Positions 52,337-61,793 are shown, counted from the first letter of the stretch. The stretch is DNA of 64,000 bases from an uncultured Bacteroidales bacterium (GCA_900315335.1 OMYR01000027.1:1-64000), one strand, 5' to 3'. The notes: generated by a model not told the origin, from the sequence alone. Translations and numbers: made by a program.

Positions 52337-53593
52337 TCAACCACCGAAGTTGTCGTACATAATGTTTTCAGGCGGAACACCCAAATTATCCAACATTGTG
52401 GTAACAGCTTTGGACATTGGTCCAGGTCCGCACATATAGTACTCAATATCCTCAGGTGCTTTATGATCTTTAAGATATGTTTCGTACATAACATTATGAA
52501 CAAAGCCTGCCGTGTATGCAACACCGGCCTTGTCAGCCGCAGGGTCAGGTCTATCCAATGCCAAATGGAATTTGAAGTTAGGAAATTCCTTCTCCAAAGC
52601 CATAAAGTCGTCCAAATAGAATACTTCATTAAGGGCTCTTGCACCATAGAAGTAATGCATTTGTCTGTCTGTTGTATGCAATGTTTTTGCCATGTGCATA
52701 ATCTGAGCACGCAACGGAGCCATACCGGCACCACCACCAACCCAAATCATTTCATTCTTTGTATCAAAATGAGGATGGAACTCTCCATAAGGACCACTCA
52801 TAATAACTTTATCTCCCGGTTTCAAACTGAAAATATATGAAGAAGCAATACCCGGATTTACATCCATAAAGCCGCTTCTATCCGGTTTGAACGGTGGAGT
52901 TGCGATACGAACCGTAAGCATAAACACATTGCCTTCGGCAGGATAGTTAGCCATAGAGTAAGCACGTATCGTAGGCTCAGAGTTTGTACATTTCAAATCG
53001 AACATTTTGAATTTCTCCCAACTTGGCAAGTACTCATCTCCTATCAAGCCCTTATCGTAATCGGCATAATTAATTTGGAATGCAGGAATCTTGATTTGAG
53101 CATAAGAACCCGGCAAGAAATCCATGTGAGCACCCTCCGGCAACTGAACTTTGAACTCTTTGATAAACGTTGCAACGTTCTTGTTGGAAATAACAGTACA
53201 TTCGTATTCCTTAACTCCCAATACAGATTCAGGAACTTTGATTTTCATATCGTTTTTAACCTTAACCTGACAACCCAAACGGAAGTGATTTTCCTGCTCT
53301 TTACGTGAAAAATGGGCTTTTTCGGTAGGAAGAATTTCTCCGCCGCCTTCCAAAACCTGACATTTACATTGTCCGCAAGAACCTTTACCACCGCAAGCGG
53401 AAGGCAAAAAGATTTTCTGCTCGGCAAGTGTGCTTAACAATGAAGAACCTGTCTGTACGGTTACGTCTTTTTTACCGTTGATATTGATGGTTACATTACC
53501 CGATGGAACAAGTTTTTTCCTTGCTACCAACAACACTGTAACCAAAAGCAATACGATAATTAAAAATATTACTATACTTAATATAATTTGCAT
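52337..53593 (-). CDS. nqrF: Na+-translocating NADH:quinone reductase subunit F
   Basis: 418 residues. One N-terminal membrane helix (about 4-24), a [2Fe-2S] domain with Cys67, Cys73, Cys76 and Cys108, an FAD site RAYSMANYP near 210, and an NADH domain with MWVGGGAGMAPLRAQI near 290 and the terminal YDNFGG. Takes electrons from NADH into the Na+ pump. Last gene of the operon. Confidence 0.97.
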   Translation of the reverse strand: MQIILSIVIFLIIVLLLVTVLLVARKKLVPSGNVTININGKKDVTVQTGSSLLSTLAEQKIFLPSACGGKGSCGQCKCQVLEGGGEILPTEKAHFSRKEQENHFRLGCQVKVKNDMKIKVPESVLGVKEYECTVISNKNVATFIKEFKVQLPEGAHMDFLPGSYAQIKIPAFQINYADYDKGLIGDEYLPSWEKFKMFDLKCTNSEPTIRAYSMANYPAEGNVFMLTVRIATPPFKPDRSGFMDVNPGIASSYIFSLKPGDKVIMSGPYGEFHPHFDTKNEMIWVGGGAGMAPLRAQIMHMAKTLHTTDRQMHYFYGARALNEVFYLDDFMALEKEFPNFKFHLALDRPDPAADKAGVAYTAGFVHNVMYETYLKDHKAPEDIEYYMCGPGPMSKAVTTMLDNLGVPPENIMYDNFGG

Positions 53594-53605
53594 ACTGTTT
53601 CCTCC

Positions 53606-54220
53606 TTATAGTTTAATACCGCTAAATGCTTGAAAAGCCATAGCCATAAGTCCTGTAATAATGAACGCAATACCCAAACCTCTTAATGCAGGAGGAATAT
53701 TGCTGTATTTCAATCTCTCTCTTATGGCTGCAATGCCGATAATAGCCAAAAGCCAACCGATACCACTACCAAAAGCAAAAGAAAATACTTCTCCAATATT
53801 GGAATAATCTCTCTTTTGCATAAACAATGAACAACCAAGAATGGCACAATTCACTGCTATCAAAGGTAAGAATATTCCCAATTGAGAATATAACGAAGGA
53901 GAATATCTTTCAATAAACATCTCAACCAATTGAACAATACCCGCAATAACGGCTATGAACAATATAAAGGAAAGAAAACTCAAATCAACGTTTGCAAAAG
54001 AATCGGAAATCCAAGTTAATGCACCAGGTTGTAAAAGATATTTGTCTATAAGATAATTTACAGGAACGGTGATAATCAATACAAAGGTTACTGCCAATCC
54101 TAATCCCATAGAAGTTTTAACGGTTTTTGATATTGCCAAGTATGAACACATACCAAGGAAGAAGGCAAATATCATATTGTCAATAAATATTGACTTGATA
54201 AATATATTTAATGCTTCCAT
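53606..54220 (-). CDS. nqrE: Na+-translocating NADH:quinone reductase subunit E
   Basis: 204 residues, six membrane helices. Signature NMIFAFFLGMCSYLAISKTVKTSMGLG near the start (split here around 15-40), NCAILGCSLF near 115, and a conserved Cys in each of two inverted halves that hold an Fe centre with NqrD. Inner membrane. 12 bases from nqrD. Confidence 0.96.
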   Translation of the reverse strand: MEALNIFIKSIFIDNMIFAFFLGMCSYLAISKTVKTSMGLGLAVTFVLIITVPVNYLIDKYLLQPGALTWISDSFANVDLSFLSFILFIAVIAGIVQLVEMFIERYSPSLYSQLGIFLPLIAVNCAILGCSLFMQKRDYSNIGEVFSFAFGSGIGWLLAIIGIAAIRERLKYSNIPPALRGLGIAFIITGLMAMAFQAFSGIKL

Positions 54221-54232
54221 ATCTCAGTCCTC

Positions 54233-54874
54233 CTATTCTTTTTCCAATAAATCTTTATTACGGCTGCGGTGTATCCATATAATGATACCTAAAAGTACCA
54301 AAGCCATTGCAGGCATAACCATAAGTCCGTTAGGAATATATCCCTCAGGCATAATTCTTATATCCCAAAGAGTGCCTGAACCGAATAACTCTCTTACAAA
54401 ACCTATAATGATAAGGATTATACCATAACCCAATCCGTTACCCAAACCGTCCATTAATGAAGGCCAAGGTTTGTTACTCATTGCAAACGCTTCCAAACGA
54501 CCCATAACGATACAGTTGGTAATAATCAAACCGACATATACCGAAAGTTGTTTGCTCGCATCATACACAAAAGCTCTCAATACTTGATCGACAATAATTA
54601 CAAGGAATGACACAATAACCAACTGAACAATGATACGGATACGTGGCGGAATCGTATTACGAAGAAGTGATATTATGACATTACTCATCATAACCACAAC
54701 CGTAACGGATAAAGCCATAACAACGGCAGGTTGTAATTTAACCGTAACTGCCAACGCCGAACAAATACCAAGTACCTGCACTATGATAGGATTTTCTTTC
54801 GAGAACGGCGTCTTTATCAATTTCATATCTCTTGGACCAAACAATGGGTCCTTTTTCTTTGCTATCTCACTCAT
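54233..54874 (-). CDS. nqrD: Na+-translocating NADH:quinone reductase subunit D
   Basis: 213 residues, six membrane helices. Family stretches LGICSALAVTVKLQPA near 32, YVGLIITNCIVMGRLEAFA near 112 and GLGNGLGYGIILIIIGFVRE near 143. Pairs with NqrE around the intramembrane iron-sulfur centre. Starts 7 bases after nqrC. Confidence 0.96.
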   Translation of the reverse strand: MSEIAKKKDPLFGPRDMKLIKTPFSKENPIIVQVLGICSALAVTVKLQPAVVMALSVTVVVMMSNVIISLLRNTIPPRIRIIVQLVIVSFLVIIVDQVLRAFVYDASKQLSVYVGLIITNCIVMGRLEAFAMSNKPWPSLMDGLGNGLGYGIILIIIGFVRELFGSGTLWDIRIMPEGYIPNGLMVMPAMALVLLGIIIWIHRSRNKDLLEKE

Positions 54875-54881
54875 ATCCGTA

Positions 54882-55622
54882 CTACTTTTTTAATGTGTTA
54901 AAATAAGGTAAATAGAACTTCAAACAATCTTCAATCATTGCAGAGACACCATTGGAAGTCAAGGTAGCACCCGACAAGGCATCAACTGCATGAGGATTTT
55001 GCGTTCCAACACGTTTTTCAACTTTAACGCTCACAAACTCATCACCCTCGTACATAGTCTTATTCTCAAAAGACTTTGCAAAGTTAGGGTCGTCAGTAAT
55101 TTTTGAACCCAAGCCCGGAGTTTCACTTTCGTGGTCGAAAATAACTCCTGAGATAGTATTCAAATCACTCTTCAAAGCAACATTCCCCCAAACATCGCCC
55201 CAAAGACCTGTACCCCTTACAGGAACAATGTATATCGTTTGTCCGTCGTCTTTCTTGCAAACATAAACAGGAAGTTTAACATCAGTCGCACCACCTTTAA
55301 GACTCTTGTACTGAGATTTAACATTAACATCGAAAGGACGCTCGCTGCCTTTTTGTTGTTTACCCTCAGAATATTCATCGATTACTTCTCCATTGCCATT
55401 GACGGTATATTCTGCGATGATATATTTGTCATAGTTTTCTTCTGCAACATTTCTTTCGACTTTAATACCTGCCGAAGCAAGTAATTGTTGCATCTGCTCT
55501 GCTTTAATATTCTTTTGCTGATAAGGTTTCAATCCCACCGCAAGCAATGCAAGTACGGTCGCAACAATCAAAACCAAAACAACAGAATATATATATATGT
55601 ACTTATTGCTGAAATTTTTCAT
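54882..55622 (-). CDS. nqrC: Na+-translocating NADH:quinone reductase subunit C
   Basis: 246 residues. One N-terminal membrane helix (about 8-30) and a periplasmic flavin domain with DALSGATLTSNGV near 220; the Thr of SGAT is the covalent FMN attachment residue in the family. VPVRGTGLWGDVWG near 135 and HESETPGLGSKI near 165 are also typical. An ApbE flavin transferase, needed for FMN attachment, is not in the window. Confidence 0.96.
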   Translation of the reverse strand: MKNFSNKYIYIYSVVLVLIVATVLALLAVGLKPYQQKNIKAEQMQQLLASAGIKVERNVAEENYDKYIIAEYTVNGNGEVIDEYSEGKQQKGSERPFDVNVKSQYKSLKGGATDVKLPVYVCKKDDGQTIYIVPVRGTGLWGDVWGNVALKSDLNTISGVIFDHESETPGLGSKITDDPNFAKSFENKTMYEGDEFVSVKVEKRVGTQNPHAVDALSGATLTSNGVSAMIEDCLKFYLPYFNTLKK

Positions 55623-55634
55623 CTCTTGTTCCTC

Positions 55635-56795
55635 CTATTTATTGTTAGTTGCCGCAACCAATCTTTTCTTTCTTCTTCTGACGTTCGCATCAACCACATA
55701 GTAATCGATAAGCGGAGCAAATACGTTCATCAAAAGTATAGCCAACATCATTCCTTCCGGATATGCAGGATTGACAACACGAATCAAGACAGCCATAATA
55801 CCAATCAAAAAGCCGTAAATATATTTACCGCAATTGGTATGTGCAGCCGTTACAGGGTCTGTTGCCATAAACACAGCACCAAAAGCAAAACCACCCAACA
55901 AGAAGTGATAATAGAAAGGCATATTCATATAATCGTTTGCACCGATAAGGTTAAAGATAATTCCCATCAAAGCACCACCGCAGAATATTGAAAGCATAAT
56001 TCTCCACGATGCTATACCGGTTACCAACAATATAAATGCACCTAACAAGATTGCTATCAAAGAAGTTTCACCGACAGAACCCGGAATAAATCCGCAAATC
56101 ATATCACAAACGCTTGCAGCAGGCATTGTAGCACCGGCCAACATTTCGCCAAGTGGAGTTGCACCCGTTACGCCCTCCGGCATATCATAAATCCAAACCA
56201 TATCACCTGACATTTGCGAAGGATATGCAAAGAACAAGAATGCTCTTGCAACCAATGCAGGGTTCATAAAGTTCATACCCGTTCCACCAAAAACTTCTTT
56301 ACCTATCAATGTTCCGAAAACAACTGCCAAACCCAATTGCCATAAAGGAGTTGTAGGAGGACATATCATTGGTATCAAAAGACCAGTTACCAAATATCCT
56401 TCATTGACTTCTTCGTTTCTTATCTGAGCAAACATAAACTCAATAAACAAACCCACAACATAAGAAACAATTATCATTGGCAATACTCTTAGGAAACCAT
56501 ACCAAAAGATTGTCCAAAAGCCCGGCATAGCAACGTCTGTCAAAGAATGGAAATGTTGCCAACCAACGTTATACATACCGAACAACAATGCAGGTATCAA
56601 TGCAATGACAACAACGATTATGGCTCTCTTGGAATCTATCGCATCACGAAAATGCGCCCCTTTTGCCTTTGCCGTTTTATTGCTTACGAACGAGAAACTC
56701 TCAAAAGCCTCAAAAGTAGATGCCAACCAATGTAGTTTTTGTCCCTTTGCGACTTTCGGTCTTGTCTGTTCAAAAAATTTTTCTACAAAGTTCAT
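55635..56795 (-). CDS. nqrB: Na+-translocating NADH:quinone reductase subunit B
   Basis: 386 residues, about ten membrane helices. Conserved stretches RDAIDSKRAIIVVVIALIP near 45, EVFGGTGMNFMNPALVARAF near 168, and GFIPGSVGETSLIAILLG near 235, where the family's second covalent FMN Thr is expected. Holds the Na+ channel and riboflavin. 41 bases from nqrA, 12 from nqrC. Confidence 0.96.
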   Translation of the reverse strand: MNFVEKFFEQTRPKVAKGQKLHWLASTFEAFESFSFVSNKTAKAKGAHFRDAIDSKRAIIVVVIALIPALLFGMYNVGWQHFHSLTDVAMPGFWTIFWYGFLRVLPMIIVSYVVGLFIEFMFAQIRNEEVNEGYLVTGLLIPMICPPTTPLWQLGLAVVFGTLIGKEVFGGTGMNFMNPALVARAFLFFAYPSQMSGDMVWIYDMPEGVTGATPLGEMLAGATMPAASVCDMICGFIPGSVGETSLIAILLGAFILLVTGIASWRIMLSIFCGGALMGIIFNLIGANDYMNMPFYYHFLLGGFAFGAVFMATDPVTAAHTNCGKYIYGFLIGIMAVLIRVVNPAYPEGMMLAILLMNVFAPLIDYYVVDANVRRRKKRLVAATNNK

Positions 56796-56836
56796 TTCTT
56801 TATATTTTTTATTCTTTTACTAATTTAGATATTGGC

Positions 56837-58189
56837 TTACAAACCTTGCTCACGCATCAATTCCAAACCGCTGCGAACTATCGCTTGAACATCAGTCTTG
56901 GAAACATCTATAACCTCGCATAAAGCAAAATCTTCCGCATCAACTTCATAAATTCCTAACTCTTCCATACGATCAATGTCTTTCGTAAGACAAGCCTTTA
57001 CAAGCTGCATAGGATAAATGTCCAAAGGCACAACTTTCTCAAAATCGCCTGTAAAGATATATGCCCTTTGTCCTCCGTGAATATTGGAATCGATATGAAC
57101 AGGTTTCTTTGAGCAAAAAGCCGTAAAGCCTTTCAAGAATGTTTTCGAGATACTGAATTTCTTAAATCCCGGCATCATCCAACCCAAACCTTCTTTGTAA
57201 TCGCCTTCCTCAATAACGGTTACCTGCGTATCGTAATAACCCAAATATCCGTCGCTTTCGACTCTTGTTCCCGTCAAAACATTACCGCTTATATAACGAA
57301 GATGCTTATCGCTCACATTACCCTCAAACATTTTTCTTAGGTTAATTCCCTTCGTTGTCTCAAAGTAACAAGGATTTTTCACTTCCTCGCCCGTCAAAGC
57401 AACTATCGTCTTAGCGTAATACTTGCCGTCCAAGAACAATCTGCCTATGGCTACCAAATCCATAACCGTCAAATACCAAATACGCATACCCTTATTTATC
57501 GGCTTTATTCTCTGCGCCTGAACAGACACATTGCCATAAGGATGCTTGCCCTCAAAAGTCAAAACCTCAACATTCTGCAAGCCTTTTATTTCTTCTCCCG
57601 TGTTCTTGTTGATTGAAAGATACAAAGGTTTTGAAGTCATCTTCTTCAAAGCGTCTATGCCGACTTGCATTGCAGCCTTCTGTCCTTTAACCAACAAATC
57701 ATAATCGGCAGCAAGAGGAGCGGAATCAAAGCCTTTTATAATGATATACTCTGGTGTTGCATCTGCATCGGGAATAATATCGTAAGGACGCTGACGAAGT
57801 AATGCCCAAGTACCCGATTCCCACATTTTTTCTCTAATCTGTTCGCCACTTAACTCTGCGATAGACTGTTTGCCGAAATCGACTGCACTATCCAAACCGT
57901 CTGCTGTTATACGTATTTCTTCTATCACACGTTTTGCCCCACGCTTAACCTCAACGATTTGACCGCTTACAGGAGAAACGAATTTTACTTTCGGATTTTG
58001 TTTAACGTAAAAGACAGGACTTCCGACCTGAACCTTATCGCCGACATCTACCAAAAGTTTAGGCGTAACACCTATAACGTCCAAAGGCTTCAAAGCAAAA
58101 GAAACATCGCTGAGCGATTTGATTTCTTTCTTGGCTTCTCCGAACAAATGGATGTCTAAACCCTTAGGTATTTTAATAACTTTTGACAT
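56837..58189 (-). CDS. nqrA: Na+-translocating NADH:quinone reductase subunit A
   Basis: 450 residues, no membrane helix. Opens with KIPKGLDIHLFGEAKKE, then VDVGDKVQVGSPVFYVKQNP and FVSPVSGQIVEVKRGAKRV, as in all NqrA. HIDSNIHGGQRAYIFTGDFEKV lies near 365. Cytoplasmic face; takes part in quinone binding. First gene of nqrABCDEF, with a -7 box 38 bases upstream. Confidence 0.96.
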   Translation of the reverse strand: MSKVIKIPKGLDIHLFGEAKKEIKSLSDVSFALKPLDVIGVTPKLLVDVGDKVQVGSPVFYVKQNPKVKFVSPVSGQIVEVKRGAKRVIEEIRITADGLDSAVDFGKQSIAELSGEQIREKMWESGTWALLRQRPYDIIPDADATPEYIIIKGFDSAPLAADYDLLVKGQKAAMQVGIDALKKMTSKPLYLSINKNTGEEIKGLQNVEVLTFEGKHPYGNVSVQAQRIKPINKGMRIWYLTVMDLVAIGRLFLDGKYYAKTIVALTGEEVKNPCYFETTKGINLRKMFEGNVSDKHLRYISGNVLTGTRVESDGYLGYYDTQVTVIEEGDYKEGLGWMMPGFKKFSISKTFLKGFTAFCSKKPVHIDSNIHGGQRAYIFTGDFEKVVPLDIYPMQLVKACLTKDIDRMEELGIYEVDAEDFALCEVIDVSKTDVQAIVRSGLELMREQGL

Positions 58190-58226
58190 AATGTATTTGT
58201 ATTTTATATTTTTTATAATGAGGTTG

Positions 58227-58234
58227 CAAAGTTA
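58227..58234 (-). promoter_or_regulatory. -7 box of the nqr operon
   Basis: Minus strand TAACTTTG matching TAnnTTTG, 37 bases before the nqrA ATG. Upstream, 58235-58490 is T- and C-rich with no gene seen. Confidence 0.5.
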
Positions 58235-58499
58235 CAAATCTTTTTTGAAAGATAGGGAATAACATCAAAAGATTTTACAAATTATCTTTCCTCTCAATAC
58301 CTCGCATATCCTTATCTCAAACTCTGAGTTTTCTTTCTGTTTTCTTTATGCAACACTCTCAGTCCCTCACATATCCTTACTCCGACCTCTGTTTCAAGTA
58401 TGCAAATCTTGAATTTTTAATTTATTCATCGCCATTTTACGCTCCACGCACTGATTTTTTAATTAAATCATTTGAAAAACGTACTTAATAATGGGAAAA

Positions 58500-58795
58500 A
58501 CATACTCCACGAAGGCGAAAACGTATTCCACGAAGCCTAACTTTTTTCCAAGTCAGTCCAATACTTTTCCAAGTCAGCCTGACTTGGAAAAAAGTACGGC
58601 TGTTTTGAACACCAATATCAGTGTTTTTGATGTAAAACTTCAAAGCAAAAAAAACAAACTTCAAGGCACAAGAAACGAACTTCAAAGCACAAGCGACAAA
58701 CTTCAAAGTAGAAAATCAAAATATCTAAATAAAGAATTAAAATATCAAAGTAAAGAATTAAAATATCAATAAAGAAAATTAAAATATCAAGTCTT
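58500..58795. repeat. 21-bp-phased array of about 14 units upstream of the thioredoxin gene
   Basis: Exact 21-base steps with changing cores: ccacgaag at 58507 and 58528; ccaagtcag at 58548 and 58569; acttcaaag/g at 58637, 58658, 58679 and 58700; ttaaaatatc at 58737, 58758 and 58779. The second ccaagtcag is followed by its own inverse (ccaagtcagcctgacttgg, 58569-58587). Because 21 is divisible by 3, a plus-strand frame 58491-58772 stays open and would encode heptapeptides (KTYSTKA, KLQSKKN and so on); this looks like a by-product. Confidence 0.85.
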
Positions 58796-58864
58796 TTAAT
58801 GTAAAATATCGGGAAAGAAGAATGAAAATAAAAAGAGAGTTTTCGTGCTTTGCAATGAAAAAGT

Positions 58865-58895
58865 TTTGCCATAAAACAATTATTTTATAACTTTG
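58865..58895 (+). promoter_or_regulatory. Promoter 240 bases upstream of the thioredoxin lipoprotein gene
   Basis: TTTG (58865-58868), 19 bases, TAACTTTG (58888-58895): full match to the Bacteroidetes -33 and -7 boxes. Predicts a transcript start near 58899 and a leader of about 235 bases. Confidence 0.65.
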
Positions 58896-58898
58896 CAC

Positions 58899-59134
58899 TC
58901 CGTTAGACCTTTGAACGGCTTTATTTAATAAAAACTCCTCTGTTTGGGAACAAAAAACAACACTATTATATATAAGGTGTAGGCAAAAACAAAGAAAACG
59001 GACGACATCATATATATAATAAAGGTATAAGGAGGAAAAGATGACACCTTTATATATATAATAGAGGCAAGGGAAAAGGAAAACGAGACGAAAAAAAAGA
59101 TTTTGTAACGAATAACAAATAAAATATAACGATA
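58899..59134 (+). other. Long leader with inverted AT-rich repeats
   Basis: Contains TATATATAA three times (58968, 59012, 59054; steps 44 and 42 bases), with ATAAGGTGT near 58974 and its near-inverse ACACCTTTAT near 59045, so a long stem can form. ctctgtttgggaacaaaaa near 58939 resembles the tTTGGAA units beside the 44-kb palindrome. Ends in AT-rich DNA before the ATG at 59135. No clear open frame. Confidence 0.5.
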
Positions 59135-59731
59135 ATGAAAAAAGTAGGTTTGATGTTGGCACTTGTTTTAAGCGTTGCTTCATTTACAAGTTGCTTCTCA
59201 CAGAATGAAAAAGCAAAATCCAATATCAATTGGATGGGTGTTCAAGACGCAATCAATCAGTCCCAAAAAGACGGCAAAGACGCAAAACTTTTCTTTATAG
59301 ACTGCTATACGTCGTGGTGCGGCTGGTGCAAAGTGTTAGACCAAAAAACTTTCTCCAACGATACCGTTGCCGCAATACTTAATTACTATTATTATCCTTG
59401 TAAGTTCGATGCCGAAAGTTCCGATGAAATAACTATCGGCAAAAGTATATACATGGGTAACGCAAAAGCAGGCAAACGCGGAGGAACTCACGAATTGATG
59501 AAAGTTATTTGGGAAGGGCAGAACGGCGGCGGTTATCCTTCGATGTCGATAAGACGAGGCGATTTCACGAATTTGGAGTGCGTTATGGGATATGTCGAAG
59601 CTCCGAAATTGGAAGTGATATTGGTTTATTACGCAGAGAAGTTCAATAAAGATATGTCTATCGAGAAATTTGCTTCACAGTACAACGATGTGTTCAGAAG
59701 CGATGTTTTGAAAAAAGTTTTTAAGAAATAA
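59135..59731 (+). CDS. Thioredoxin-fold lipoprotein
   Basis: 198 residues. Lipobox FTSC with Cys20 as the lipid anchor; thioredoxin motif WCGWC with Cys62 and Cys65; the cis-Pro region is GGGYPSMSI near 132. A DUF255/Thioredoxin_7-like single domain, probably a periplasmic disulfide or reductase protein bound to a membrane. Own promoter 240 bases upstream with a structured leader; not in an operon with the next gene, which starts 85 bases later. Confidence 0.85.
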   Translation: MKKVGLMLALVLSVASFTSCFSQNEKAKSNINWMGVQDAINQSQKDGKDAKLFFIDCYTSWCGWCKVLDQKTFSNDTVAAILNYYYYPCKFDAESSDEITIGKSIYMGNAKAGKRGGTHELMKVIWEGQNGGGYPSMSIRRGDFTNLECVMGYVEAPKLEVILVYYAEKFNKDMSIEKFASQYNDVFRSDVLKKVFKK

Positions 59732-59815
59732 TTAAAAAATATATCCCGATACGGCAACGGACAATAAGGTCAAGAAATTGAAAGTGGCGGATATCGGGTA
59801 AAAAAGTCTTTATAT

Positions 59816-61081
59816 ATGGATAATAGTGAATGTATCAAATGTTTGATGCAAAAGAATATAGTCGTTGCAGTGGGTTGTACCGAACCTGTTGCAGTGGCTC
59901 TTTGCGTTGCAAAAGCAAAGGAAATCTTGAACAAAGAAGTTGAAGAGATAGAATTAAAGTTATCGAAAAACATTATCAAGAACGCAATGGGCGTCGGTAT
60001 CCCTGCAACAGGTATGGTAGGCTTGCCGATAGCGATTGCTTTGGGTGTGGTGTGCGGAGATTCGTCCAAGGAATTGGAAGTTTTGGGAAACGCAAAAGAT
60101 AATGTGGAAAAGGCAAAGGATTGGTTGAAGACACATTCTATAAATATGTCGGCGGCACAGACAGATGAGAAACTTTATATAGAATGTATAGCGAAAAACA
60201 AAGATTCTTTTGCCAAAACGATAATTGCTCAAACGCATACCAATTTTATTCATATAGAAAGCAACGGAGAAGTTATCCTGCATAAAGATTTGCAATCCGA
60301 CAACAACTGCACGTCGGACGATATATTGGAAAAACTTAACGCCAAAATGATTTGGGACTACGCCACCGACGAACCGATAGAGAATTTGGAGTGGATAAAC
60401 GACACGGTGGCGTTGAACGGTAAGTGTAGCGAAGAGAGTTTGAAAGGCAACTACGGATTACAAATCGGCAAGAACTTATTTAATTCGTGGGATAAAAGCA
60501 TAAGGAGTGAGATTATAGGACGCAGTTGTGCGGCTTGCGATGCACGAATGGACGGCATAACGCTTCCTATCTATTCCAATAGCGGCAGCGGTAATCAAGG
60601 AATAACTTGTACTTTACCTGTGTATTATTTCGGCGTTAAAAAGAACTCTCCGAAAGAAGACATAACACGTGCTTTGACTTTGTCGCATCTTATGAGCATT
60701 TATATAAAGAGTAAAATCGGCCGTTTGTCGGCTTTGTGCGGAGTTGTGAATGCTTCAATGGGGGCTGCAAGCGGTATAACTTATTTGTCGGGCGGCACGT
60801 TCCAACAAATGTGTTATGCAATCAACAATATGATTAATACAATCACGGGAGTGGTCTGCGACGGAGCGAAACCGTCTTGTTCTTTAAAGATGTCGGCGTG
60901 TTTGAACAGTGCTTTTGACTCGGTTATGTTGGCGATGAAAGATATTGTGGTCGATTCAACTGACGGTATTGCCGAAAAGGATATAGACAGAAGCATTGAG
61001 GACGTAGGTCGCATCGGCAAGTACGCTATGGATTCTATGGACGATATGGTTTTGGATATTATGACGCACAAAAAACACTAA
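59816..61081 (+). CDS. UPF0597 family Fe-S lyase (CyuA / L-serine dehydratase alpha-like)
   Basis: 421 residues. GCTEPVAVALCVAKA near 20 (Cys21), RSCAACDARMDG near 237 (Cys238, Cys241), and KPSCSLKMSAC near 355 (Cys355, Cys362) provide the [4Fe-4S] ligands seen in this family. Members act as L-cysteine desulfidases (CyuA/YhaM, CdsB) or serine/threonine dehydratases, releasing ammonia, pyruvate and sulfide. Oxygen-sensitive, so it agrees with an anaerobic host. Substrate cannot be fixed here. Confidence 0.85.
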   Translation: MDNSECIKCLMQKNIVVAVGCTEPVAVALCVAKAKEILNKEVEEIELKLSKNIIKNAMGVGIPATGMVGLPIAIALGVVCGDSSKELEVLGNAKDNVEKAKDWLKTHSINMSAAQTDEKLYIECIAKNKDSFAKTIIAQTHTNFIHIESNGEVILHKDLQSDNNCTSDDILEKLNAKMIWDYATDEPIENLEWINDTVALNGKCSEESLKGNYGLQIGKNLFNSWDKSIRSEIIGRSCAACDARMDGITLPIYSNSGSGNQGITCTLPVYYFGVKKNSPKEDITRALTLSHLMSIYIKSKIGRLSALCGVVNASMGAASGITYLSGGTFQQMCYAINNMINTITGVVCDGAKPSCSLKMSACLNSAFDSVMLAMKDIVVDSTDGIAEKDIDRSIEDVGRIGKYAMDSMDDMVLDIMTHKKH

Positions 61082-61141
61082 CGAAATACGCAATAAAAAC
61101 AAAGCGATTAAGTTTTCATAAAACAAATATCACTTAAAACG

Positions 61142-61206
61142 AAAATAGTGTTTAACACTACGAAAATAATCTCACTAACTAATCTACTGAATAGTGAGAT
61201 TATTTT
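61142..61206. repeat. 21-bp-phased array forming a two-way terminator
   Basis: Three units at 61142, 61163 and 61184. Units 2 and 3 contain a perfect 15-bp inverted repeat AAAATAATCTCACTA (61163-61177) / TAGTGAGATTATTTT (61192-61206) followed by T. Lies between the CyuA-like gene and the convergent tmRNA, so it should stop transcription from the left. Confidence 0.8.
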
Positions 61207-61326
61207 TATGAATAGAGACAAGGGAATAAAGAATGGTGATAAGCTAATTGCGAATAATTATAAACAAGCGATAAATGGCTGTAATAAAATTGAAAATAAC
61301 GAAAAACACTTATAAAACGGCAACAA

Positions 61327-61361
61327 AAAAATAGAGACCTCATAATGATGTCTCTATTTTT
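61327..61361 (-). terminator. Terminator of tmRNA
   Basis: Perfect 12-bp stem AAAAATAGAGAC/GTCTCTATTTTT with an 11-base loop. On the minus strand the T run follows directly; 5 bases beyond the tmRNA end. Confidence 0.9.
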
Positions 61362-61366
61362 ACCTG

Positions 61367-61766
61367 TGGAGTTGCAGAGATTCGAACTCTGGTCCAAACA
61401 AGAGAAACCGAAGTTTTCTACACGCTTATTCTATTGTTCAATTGTCGGCGCAAGGCAGTGAATAGACACGCTTTCCTTTTGCTTAGCCTCTAAAAATTTC
61501 ATCGGACACACGAGGCATTTGTCTGACTAAACCTTTCTGATGATGCACCCCTTGATTGAGAAAACCGAAGGTTAGGAATCTTCTCAGGAGCGTCTTGCTC
61601 AGCAACCTTGTGCCGATAAAGAGTAGTGTACTATACTTCGACTACGCAGCAAGAGCGTAATTATTTTCGCCAATTAATTTTTCGTAACCAAGTTTTAAGT
61701 TAATTGTTACCTGTAACTGCGTGCTTGCTTGAGCCTCTACCTTGCTGTCAAAACCAACCCAACCCC
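61367..61766 (-). ncRNA. ssrA: Transfer-messenger RNA (tmRNA)
   Basis: 400 bases. Ends fold as a tRNA-Ala-like acceptor: GGGGTTG pairs with CAACTCC (one G-U), with a T arm containing CAGAGTTCGAATCTCTG. The internal frame (minus strand of 61642-61671) encodes GENNYALAA then TAG, the Bacteroidetes degradation tag. Rescues stalled ribosomes with SmpB. Own promoter and terminator. Confidence 0.96.
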
Positions 61767-61793
61767 AAAGTATTACTCTTACAATTCAGGTTG

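Noticed and set aside
58491-58772. Plus-strand frame of 93 residues made of heptapeptide repeats
   Set aside because: The frame exists because the DNA repeats every 21 bases; codon content and composition follow the repeat and no start signal is convincing. Kept as a repeat, not a gene.
58500-58795. CRISPR array
   Set aside because: Units are only 21 bases with no constant repeat and spacer division, and no cas genes are near.
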